Shown piece by piece: positions 37,863 to 64,000 of a stretch of DNA of 64,000 nt. Within the stretch, counting starts at the first letter, position 1, and each line of letters starts with the position of its first letter. The position numbers and the translations under genes are program-made. The notes under the pieces were generated by a model that was given only the letters and a program-made list of their open reading frames with translations, did no database searches and had not been told where the DNA came from. This stretch comes from Lycocorax pyrrhopterus obiensis (lineage: Eukaryota > Chordata > Aves > Passeriformes > Paradisaeidae). The stretch lies in contig JACSVZ010000008.1 in assembly GCA_014706295.1 (NCBI GenBank), positions 21,927,659 through 21,991,658 of the forward strand. Reading direction: 5' to 3'.

Positions 37863-38935
37863 CGCAGCAGACAGAGCCTGCACCCCATGCCTTGTTCCTG
37901 CTGGGACTGCTAGGGGCTTGGGGGAGGCTGGCCAGCCCTGCAAGCCCTCGCTGCTTACCCTGAGGCTGTGCCTCTTACAGCTGTTCAGTGCATCTGGGCC
38001 ACAAGACACTGGCTACCATCACCCCTTCCGGGGAGGGAAGAAGGGTAGGCTGGCCGGGTAGGCAGGAGCAGGCAGCTTCTGTGAGGGCAGGGGTGAGTTC
38101 ACCCCTGAGGTGTATTTGACCTCCTGTGTCCAGCCAGGAGCAGGGGAGCAAAGCCTGGGGCTAGAGCCTGCCCAGGAGGGTAAGGCTTGACTAAGGCTGA
38201 GGAGCTGCTGTGGATTTAAATTGTGGAAGGCTATTGCTGAGTTTTTGGAGATTGTCTTTAGTCAAGTAGTATTAAAAGCAGCTCAGACCTTGTGAATGTG
38301 CTCTCTGTGCAGCAGGAGCCTGGTCTCACATGTCTCTGCAGGACTTAGGGTGGGACATTTACACACTGCCTGGGGAAGCAGCTCTGAGGGTTGCTGGAAG
38401 TAGTTAAGCTCCAGGCCTGGGATGTGTATGGCCTCTGAAACCCTCACAACAAAGGCCCCAGCAGGTGCCTTCTCCCTGTGCTAGGTCTCCCAGGGGCTTG
38501 GCCTTTCCAAGGTCTGCTGCTGCCAGCAGCCATCAGGTTCTCATCTTTCAGGTGAGCCAGAAGCCCAAAACACCATACCCTTGTCAGCAAGGCAAGGAAG
38601 TGGCTGTGCCCAGGACCCATCTTTGCACTGACATGCCCACCTGGCTGCTCTGGGCTGGGGCAGGGCAGAAGGCAAAGCGCAAGCTGTCCTTCAGCCTGTT
38701 TTTTGGGGTGTCTGACCAGAATTGCCTCACCTGTGCTTTCCTGCATGGCATTGGAGAGGGTGCTGACATTCTGGAATGGCAGGACCATCCCTGAGAAGGG
38801 TGTGGTGCCTTTTGCTGGGTTGGTGTGTGATACTGCTGCTGCCATGTCCTGAAGGGAAGAAGTTCCCTTCATGGGGCAATGTTTGGGTCCCCTGTACTGC
38901 TGCTCTGTAAATAAAGACTTACCCTTGTGTATAGA
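37863..38935 (+). other. DNMBP: DNMBP 3' UTR
   Basis: About 1.05 kb from the stop codon to the best poly(A) signal. A weaker ATTAAA lies at 38271-38276 and could give a shorter UTR. No open frame of interest was seen. Confidence 0.7.
38910..38915 (+). terminator. DNMBP: AATAAA poly(A) signal of DNMBP
   Basis: Canonical AATAAA in tctgtaaataaagac, followed within 30 nt by a T/G-containing stretch (cccttgtgtatag). It is the first canonical signal after the stop codon on the plus strand. Confidence 0.7.
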
Positions 38936-39126
38936 AAGTGCCTTTGCAAGTATTGGGAGAGCTGGGAGGAGTGTCTGGCAAGCGTGGGGAGCAAAGTCCA
39001 AAGACTGCATGCAGACCCTACAGGGCCAGGAAAAACATTTCCCTTTCGGTGGGGTCCAGCATTCTGCTGCCTTGGTGTTTGTGCCAGCTGCAGCTCAGGC
39101 ACGAGAAAACCCTCAGAGGAACCTTC

Positions 39127-39132
39127 TTTATT
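39127..39132 (-). terminator. ABCC2: distal candidate poly(A) signal of ABCC2
   Basis: TTTATT on the plus strand (AATAAA on the minus strand), about 980 nt past the ABCC2 stop codon and 211 nt from the DNMBP signal on the other strand. Which ABCC2 signal is used cannot be told from sequence. Confidence 0.4.
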
Positions 39133-39457
39133 AAGATGAAGTGGTTGCACTGCCCTCTTCCCCCAGCTGTGTGTTACAGCCCCAGGACTCAGCTGGGGCT
39201 GCAGGGCAGTAGGAGCTGGTGGGGGGAGTGCCCTTCTGTAAGTGGACACCTGCACCCTGCATGCCAACAGCCGAGGTCACGCCCAAGAACAGAGTCAAGC
39301 GTTTGTCAACAATAACCACCACACTTTGTGTGTGGCTGTAGCACCGACGTGTGCCGGCTGCTCTCCAGCTTGTCTCCACCACAATCAGGTTTACAGTCTG
39401 GAGCCACAGCCCAAAATCTGCCCCACAAGTGGTTGTGATAGCCTCAGGGAGGGCTCA

Positions 39458-39463
39458 TTTATT
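39458..39463 (-). terminator. ABCC2: proximal candidate poly(A) signal of ABCC2
   Basis: TTTATT on the plus strand (AATAAA on the minus strand), about 650 nt past the ABCC2 stop codon. Confidence 0.4.
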
Positions 39464-40110
39464 TGCACTACAATCAAAGGGAGCAGTAGCCACAGGGAAG
39501 GCAGGCAGGCGGCCCTGGTTTTGCTACAGAGTAGTGTTCTTGGCTGAGTAGAGCTGTGCCACTTAATTTGGACTGCCCAGCTCTGGGTAACCTCTGTTGG
39601 CAGCTCTCCCCGCTCAAGCACTAGCCAGGTTTAAAGCTAAACCGAGGCTTACTTAACATGCCTTGACATCAGCCTTTTAGTTAGAAGACTACAAAGTTAC
39701 AAAAAGTAAATAAATTACAAATTCATTTAGATTAAACTGTAAATTTCATTCCATAGTGCAAAAGCATCTCTAAGGTAGGTTCACCTGGCATGGTGAAGTA
39801 CAAAAACTAAGACCACCCCCAATGGAGGTCATGATCTCCCTGCCTGGCAGATAGCTTTTCCCCTTTATCCTGGAATAAATTATATGGCTCCAGACCCTTG
39901 TGTGCACAGCAGGCAGGATGTGGTAGCAAGGTTAAAAGCTCACTCGAGTCCAGATGCTCTGTCTCTGGACAACCAGAGAAGCCACCCTCTCTGCTTCCCT
40001 GCTGCAGAGAGGCAAACTGCTGGGCAGCTTGGCTGTGGGAGACAGCGGTGCCCGCTGGGTGAGTGGCACAGGATGAGCTGCCTCACACCCCGGCCCCTGC
40101 AGCGCTCTGC
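39464..40110 (-). other. ABCC2: ABCC2 3' UTR (at least to the proximal signal)
   Basis: Follows the ABCC2 stop on the minus strand. It includes an AT-rich part (39640-39760) that on the transcript strand reads with an ATTTATTT-type element, possibly affecting mRNA stability. It is otherwise unremarkable. Confidence 0.6.
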
Positions 40111-57269
<17,159 letters not shown>

Positions 57270-57430
57270 AGCTCAGGGGAGAAGAAGTGGCAGCTCCTTC
57301 CCCTCGCTCTGCCCGACTGAGAGATATGGGTGGATGCTTGGGATAAAAGTTCCCCCCCACACCCTCAAGCGGTCTTGGGACAAAATCCCTGATGACACGC
57401 AGTTACTTATTAACTTGGTGCTATTGCACA
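57270..57430 (-). promoter_or_regulatory. ABCC2: proximal ABCC2 promoter with HNF1 palindrome
   Basis: Directly upstream of the ABCC2 ATG on the minus strand. GTTACTTATTAAC at 57402-57414 differs from the HNF1 palindrome GTTAATNATTAAC at one position and lies 133 nt from the ATG. No clear TATA box is seen. HNF1 factors drive many liver, kidney and gut transporter genes, which is where ABCC2 is expressed. Confidence 0.6.
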
Positions 57431-60200
57431 ACCCCACAAACCAAAGCAGTGACCAAAAGGGCTTGGGAAGTTGCACAGGCTCAGGAGAAGGGAGGAGAGG
57501 AAGATCCAAGAAAGAGATCAAAGGGGAGATATGAGGAAGTCACAGAGTCACTGCAGGACACAACAGCCATTGCTCAGAAACCACAGCCTTGATCAGTGCA
57601 CACCAACAGACACAAACTCATCTGGACCTGCTAAAGACATCACTTTGGTGCAACGGACCGCTCCGGTGAGAACAAGCCTGCTGAACGCCAACAAAAAGTC
57701 CAGCAACGGCCACTGCCACAGTGGGTGGTGCCACCTGGCAAGGGGGCCCATGACACCAGCAGTGCCCCAGGCCTGGGAATTTGCAGTGTCTGGCAGCTGA
57801 GCTGACCACATGCTGCACTGGTCTGAGTCCTCAGGATCCATGTTCCTTTTACTAATTTCCAGCCTGCAGAGCCTGAAGATTTTCCAAACTCCTTTTGCTT
57901 GTCTCTTTCCCACATTTCCATGTTGTCTGTGCGTTAGGGCAGTTGGCTGACCACAAAACCCCAAAGAGACTTTGAATCTTCATTCTAAGGTAACCCCCAA
58001 CATCTGAGACAGAAAGAGGACGATTCCTGAGGAGGATGATTGCCACTGAACCCTTGTTGCTTAGAAAGGCCTAGGCATGACAGCTACAAGTGGGGATGGT
58101 GCAACTAAGGCTGGAACTGGATTTGCTTTATCATGTGTGCTCTTGAGGAACAGTAGGTAAAAGGGGACAGTAGAGTGACTGCAATGATTATGTTGTCTCA
58201 TTGTACATGGAGTTAGTAGATAACTCAGAAGTCAAGGGTGACACAATGAGTAATTGCGCAGAAACCATCAATACCAGAGACAGGCTCAATGTCCAACTCA
58301 GTGGTTAATTATTAGTGGTGTGTCTGATTAAATCCACATGTTTCTGTAAATAAAACTACCCCTAGTGCTAGGTCCTCCAGCCCAGAACCAATACACTGCC
58401 CATGAGAGCTGCAAACCGATGCAATGAGTAAGGATTAAGTGAATGAAGCAGTCACTCAGCCTTTGTCCATCTGCACTGCTGATGTGACTCTTCTTGCTGA
58501 CACGGGTACAGATGTCCTCTGGCCTGGCTCAAAACCACTTGGAGCACTGCTGCCAAGGGGGCCACTTGCTTATGACACCTTCCTATGTAATGCCCCATCC
58601 CCTTGCTTGTCTCAGTTTTCAGTACAGGTCACAGCTCATCCTCACCCTCTCTTTGGTCTCTCAGAGTTGAAGTGTTGCCCTCAGCACAGGATTCTGCTCT
58701 CTTCCATGTTCAAGGCAAGTACACCTCCCTTTTCTCTACCCTCACAGCTGGGACATGCTCCTCCTAAAAACCCACAAAGCCTTACTGTCCTTCAGCTCCT
58801 TCCATAAATCTTCCTCCACTAAAATACCCAGAAAACGTTCACTGGAACCAACATAAGCAAAGCAGTAGCACCTCTTTGCCAACAGTATCAGTTTCCCTGT
58901 CTTTATCCATCTGTTGTCAGCATGTTATAACTAGGCATTGATTCATGCCTGTCTCACTCAGGGTCTGGTCCAGAGGTCTCTGCTGGGCAATCTACAAACT
59001 CCTCCAACCCTCACTGCTCATCTCTTCTCTGAAGGGTTTGTCTCTCTGCCTTGTCATGCTGTAACCCCACGTGAGTTCAAAAACCTGAGGGGGCTGGGTC
59101 AGCAGAATATTCATCTTAATTGATCTACCAGTATCATAATCATGACCATGACTCATGAAACCTCACAACACAAGCCATGAACTCTTAAAGCAGGTATTCC
59201 AAACTATATTGACTATAGCCACAAATTTAATCACTCTTTCCAAGTTTTGATCCTTCCTACTGCCTGCATATCTGTCAGTGCTGAAGCAGGCTGACACCAG
59301 CACTATGCAGTCATTCCCTTCCCAGCTCCTCTGTTAAGAACTTAGGTTCCCAAGGTTTTGGGAGACATCAATATCTCTGAAGATCCATGTGAAAAGGTGA
59401 AGGTACCCTTTAGGCTGAAAATATGTAGTCTTGATGATAGGTTTTCAATGACATGATTCTATTTAAGCTGACAAAGGTGCTGCCACCTTGCCAAGTATCA
59501 CATTTTTTCCATACATCCTCACAGGCTGTAAGCTATTGCCAAGATGGGAAATCTGTACCCTGCTTTTGCTTCCTGAGGTCCACTATCTCTGCTGTCAGAG
59601 GAATTCTCATCAGCTTTGTCATCTTTTACAGAAAAGCATGCAGCAAGGATAAAGGTGCTTTACCTCTGGGTCTCTGCTCTTCTAATGGACCACTCTGATG
59701 CCATTCAAATCTTTCACTGGGTATTTTACAGAGTAACTGAAATGAGTCTGAGGCTTCAATCCTGACTAGGCAGCAATGACCCAACAGGCACATTCCCCAA
59801 GCACTGTCTGGAGAACAAGCAGTTTATGCTTTATGTTGGGACAAGAACCTGGAAACTCCCTTAGGAAAAGCACCTTGTCCTCCCAAAAAATCTCCTCAAA
59901 CACCAACCCCACCTCGAGCACTGAGGGCCCACAGCCCAGGGTATCTCACAGCCTCCTCACCTCATCAGTCAGGTGCTTCTCACCACTTACAGCTGCTGCG
60001 TTGCTAATCCCCACCTATCCTACTGGCTGACCACAGCAGGCCTTGTTTCCCAGCTGTTGCTATGATGTTTCCCACCCTGGCATTCTGGATGTGATTGTAT
60101 TCTCCGGCACAGCACGGTCCTGATTAAGTCAGGGTATGCAACATGGGTTATGGTCTTACCTGAAAATATAAATAAACTTTAGAAGAGCACAGCAAGAGGG
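57431..60200. other. CUTC-ABCC2 intergenic region, likely ABCC2 upstream regulatory DNA
   Basis: About 2.8 kb without a coding exon. A second HNF1-like site, GGTTAATTATTAGT, lies at 58303-58316, about 1.03 kb upstream of the ABCC2 ATG. No repeat was recognised and the open frames are short. Confidence 0.5.
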
Positions 60201-60214
60201 GGGCAGCTGCAGTG

Positions 60215-60333
60215 TTTATTTGACAATCACATGCAGTGCTACACAATTCAGTCCCCCTACTTGCTCACCTCCCTTCCTCCCAAATGCTAACAAACAGCTG
60301 TTGCTGTAGCATGTGGGAATGAGTCCTTTTATT
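60215..60333 (-). terminator. CUTC: two candidate poly(A) signals of CUTC
   Basis: TTTATT on the plus strand at 60328-60333 and 60215-60220 (AATAAA on the minus strand), roughly 180 and 295 nt after the CUTC stop codon. Either or both could be used. Confidence 0.55.
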
Positions 60334-60514
60334 TAAAATGGCCAACATAAGTTTCCAGGCCAGGGACTTCAGGGGAAGCCAAGGGAAGAGGTGTCACGCT
60401 TCATCACCTAGTGCACATCCTCTGCAGCCTGAGGACGGAAGCAGTACCCATCTGTCCGTGTGCCAGGGCAGACCCTGGAGTCTCAGCGTTCTTGTCCCAG
60501 CACGGTGCCGTCCA

Positions 60515-62886
60515 CTACAGAATGTTCTTGGCAATCGCGTTCAGGGTCCTCACTTTGGCCACATCTGCCACCTTTATGGAGTACTCGGGGGCAGAGAAGG
60601 ATGCTCCCATGGCAACGTTCGGATTTCTGTCAGGAAAACCAGCGATTAGTGCTGATCTGCTGGTGATACAGATGAGTAAGACCCACCAAAAAAAACACCT
60701 CAATATTTCCCCGAGTCTCAGCATTGGCCAAAGATGGTGCCACCCAAACCAAAGATGGGACAGTAACAGAAAGAACAATAATCCAAAGGAGCACAAACCT
60801 ATGGACAAATAGAACCCATTCCTCACTCATTTCTCAGAAGCACATCCCACTGGCTTCCCAAATCCTACCTGCTTATGTTAAAAGTCTAAGGCAACTACAC
60901 CAGCACCTGCCTTCCCAAGTGCCCTCACAATTCCTAGGGCAGCAGTAGCAAGAGAAATGCCCCAAGGATCTGGTTCTGTACAGAACTCATGTCCACATGA
61001 GGAGCACTTCTGGATTCATACACAGCAGAATAAAGCGTCGGGCACCAACATCCCAACCATAAGAGCACAACTAGCACTCAGGAAGCTGTTTGAAATTTAT
61101 GCCAGTTCTACAAACTCGCATTCACATTCATGTGGCCTTTCTCTCGTAGAGTTCTGCTAAAAAATAAACTTAAATAATCAGTTACCTGAACTTCATCCCT
61201 GAGTCCCGAGCTGAGCGAGCAGAGCAGTGAAACTCAGAAGCAGTGGAGCCTTCCAGAATCCTCTGCAGGTTGCGCTCCGTGATGCCACCTCCTGGTGGGA
61301 ACAAGTCCAATGTCACACACCGAGCAGGTGACGCTATTCCAGACCTGACATCACCCCGGGACCTCACCACTAAGGGACAGGAGCCATACACACTGAAGGG
61401 ATAAAACAGCCCTTGGGACAACAGAGACCCAGGCACATGAAAAGAGACGGGAGAAGCCTTGGCTCATGTTCTCCCACAGATCTACAACTGTCCCCAAATC
61501 CTGAAGGGAGCGATAGCTGCAGGGCTCTGCCCTCCCCAACAGGCTGCGTGGCCTTTACTCACACCAGGACAGGAGCTGCTCCTCCTGGGCAGCTGGCTCT
61601 GAAAGCCAGATCAGAGAGTGGATCCCAGGGCAAGAGGCTAAGAAGGAAGGGCTAGGGATTGCAGGACCTGGTACAGATGACAAAAAACATTACCTGGCAC
61701 CACCACAATTCTGCCCTTCGCCTGAAAGGAGAATAGCATGTTAGTGATATTATTGAGCACTACATCCACATGTGCATTTGTGAGGCAGCAAAAAAACCTC
61801 ATATGCAGCACTTTCCATAAGCCCACAGATGTCACCATGGTCTATAATCTGTGCGCTCTCACCCATCTTTTTTGTACCATTCATGTTTTACAAGGAAAAG
61901 TGGAAAAGAACTTGCAGTTACAGCTAAGACAACCTGTCACCATTCCCTCCTACCTCTCCATCCCACCCGGCTACCTCTCAGGTACACCTGTTGCACTTTC
62001 CTAAAAGGAACTGAGAGACACCCAGCAGGGACCTCACTCTGCTGTTTGCATGGGCTCATCACACCAGCTGTTGGAACCAACTCCCACCACCCTCCCCCAG
62101 TCTGCAAGCAAGAACAACCCAACCAGCCTTTGCTGTGGGAGACTTCGGGGCCCAGCCCACTTGGACTTGGGGAAACATTAAAGCCAAGCAAGAGAGGGAA
62201 GGCAAGCACTCCTTGACAGAAGTCCCCATCCAGAAATTAGGGATACCATAAAGCAGCTGCCTGCAGGCAGTGCCTGGGGAGCAGCCACAGTAACCCAGGG
62301 GAGCACAGCAAACACCCACCTGTTCTGCAAGCCTCTTAATCAAGGACAATCCTTCCAGTGCTGAGCTGTCACAGCCACTCGTCAACACCCGCTCAAAGCC
62401 CAGGGAAATCAGGGTCTCCAGTGCCACCAGAGGGTCATGCACCATATCAAAGGCTGATGGACCAGAACAACAGCTCAGAAATCACTCGGCTCATTGTGCT
62501 CAAGCCCCATCCCTCAGCCAGCTCCCCCGAGGAGCCCGAAGGCAGTGATAGGAAGGGTCCTGCTCACACCCTGGATGCACAGCTCCTGACTGTAACACTC
62601 CCCTTGCAGCAGTGCTAGGGCCACCATACTCAGCTCCTCAGACACCTCCTCTCTCACAGGACAACGAGATAGCCTCCAAACCTGAGCCTGCTGGACCTTT
62701 TCCCTTGTGGGGAATAGCACAGCCTGCAGAGCTTTCCCCCTCCAAAGAATGGCCAAAGAACATCAAGCTCAGCTCCCTCCCAGCCCCACCATCCCCCAGC
62801 AGTGGGACACAGACTGGACCCAGACAAAGCCACTGTCCCTGGGAACTCACCGCGGTGAAACGTGACCGGCAGGGGACGGCACACAG
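60515..62886 (-). CDS. CUTC: CUTC, copper homeostasis protein cutC homolog, C-terminal five coding exons (5' part beyond the window)
   Basis: CutC proteins are TIM barrels; the human one binds Cu(I) and forms a tetramer. Exons in coding order: 62851-62886, 62320-62453, 61694-61721, 61186-61291 and 60515-60626 (stop TAG at 60517-60515), all in frame with GT-AG introns. The joined text reads CRPLPVTFHRAFDMVHDP, then GFERVLTSGCDSSALEG, RIVVVPGGGITERNLQRIL, SEFHCSARSARDSGMKFR, NPNVAMGAS and VRTLNAIAKNIL, nearly the same as human CUTC over its C-terminal half. Two exons are tiny (36 and 28 nt). The first exon here starts in phase 1, so upstream exons must lie beyond 64000; none was found between 62887 and 64000. 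CUTC next to ABCC2 agrees with mammals. Confidence 0.94.
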
Positions 62887-64000
62887 CTGCAAAAACAAGA
62901 CATGTGGTCAGTCAGGGCTGGTACAGAGTGCCTTGTGCTAGAACCAGAAATGTACACGACACAGAAGAGGGAAAAGACTTCTCAAGCCATTCCTGGGGAG
63001 CTCAGACGAGTCACCATTCTTGCTGAGAACAATGCAATGGCTGCTGTTTATCCAGCTCTTCCATGGGAAAGAGTTCTTCTGCCCTTTGAGAAAGCAACAA
63101 ACCTTTGTTTTTATGGGTAACACCAAAATCCCCCAACTCATCTGGAACATGCAGAACCCTCAATCCCACCACAGGTGACTTTCTCTGCAGGAAGGTTGTA
63201 TCATCTACCTGGGGAAAGGACAGAACCTCTTTGAAAGCAGGACAGCTGATTTTTGTGGTTTCTTTCACTACCTACGATTTCTGCTCTCGGACCACAACAA
63301 ACTTCACCAGAGGTGCTCTAATTACTGTGCAAAGCTTACTTATTTCTACAAAAAGACATCCATCTGCTCCCTGCCCTGGAAACAGCAGAACACACGTTGG
63401 CCTAGTGGAGCTAAGTCCTGGCGAGACTCTTTTCTTTTGCTGCACTCCTTACAGCACACTCAGCTTCATATGAGAACCTCAGCACCACATCACCAGGGAA
63501 AGGCTCAGCCCTCTTTAGCTTTGGCTGTAGCTCCCCAAAAATATGCAAAAAGAAAAAGAATTTGCTTCCGCATGTTTGTGGTCTGGACTAACAATCTCCC
63601 ACTGCAGCTTCAGTAGCTTTTAATGTGTTCACACCTCTCTCTCGTTATCTTTTCTTCCTGTGTGTGTTAAGAGAAAAAAATGAAGATGAATTGCCAGCTA
63701 CACACAAGGCCAAAGTCCAGGAGATACATATCCTACACACCTGTAGCAAGGACATAAGGAAAACAATAAAGGGCAAAGAAAATGAGGAAGGGAGAGAATC
63801 CAACAGTTGAATGCACCCAAAACAGTTCATCAAAGCCTTCTTACACTTTGCTATTATGTCCCAGGTGGCCTCAAACTCTGTGTGAACGACTTGGGGCTGT
63901 GGCCCTTGGTCTGCAAAGTTTCTTAACTACTTAATGTCTCACAGGTATGGCAGCAAATGAAACCGAAAAAGGTGGAAAGAGACGGCAAGACCGCAGAAAG
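62887..64000 (-). other. CUTC: CUTC intron (continues past the window edge)
   Basis: From the acceptor of the 36-nt exon to the window end. No exon matching the middle of CUTC and no repeat was recognised. Confidence 0.6.

Overview
This is vertebrate nuclear DNA, almost certainly from a bird. Genes are split by short GT-AG introns, there are CpG-island promoters, and the recognisable interspersed repeats are all CR1-type LINE fragments. I see no bacterial, viral or plasmid features. The species cannot be fixed from the sequence alone.

The layout, left to right, is: the last coding exon of CPN1 (+, 192-323), an intergenic stretch with an old CR1 copy, DNMBP/Tuba (+, CpG-island promoter near 4.2-5.3 kb, coding exons 13313-37862), ABCC2/MRP2 (-, 57269 down to 40111, all 32 coding exons), and the 3' five coding exons of CUTC (-, 62886 down to 60515, the rest beyond the right edge). 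From memory this is the same order and relative orientation as human 10q24 (CUTC, ABCC2, DNMBP, CPN1). DNMBP and ABCC2 are tail to tail, with candidate poly(A) signals about 210 bp apart. ABCC2 and CUTC run in the same direction, with about 2.9 kb between them holding the ABCC2 promoter.

I rebuilt the exon chains by hand, and every junction keeps frame. DNMBP joins 16 coding exons into 4557 nt (1518 residues: four SH3 domains, Pro-rich region, coiled coil, DH, BAR, two SH3). ABCC2 joins 32 exons into 4656 nt (1551 residues: TMD0, L0 linker, TMD1, NBD1, TMD2, NBD2 and a PDZ-type C terminus).

The genes are independent and do not form a pathway. CPN1 is a plasma carboxypeptidase subunit, DNMBP a Cdc42 exchange factor and dynamin scaffold, ABCC2 a canalicular conjugate export pump, and CUTC a copper-binding TIM-barrel protein.

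The most interesting signal is inside the 12-kb DNMBP intron 4. An open exon (about 21237-22362) codes for 371 residues, including degenerate 16-residue tandem repeats. It ends in a donor whose phase fits DNMBP exon 5 but cannot be joined in frame to exon 4. It looks like an alternative first coding exon giving a DNMBP form with a quite different N terminus. A separate CpG island at 29.6-30.3 kb looks like the promoter of a third, short DH-BAR-SH3 form.
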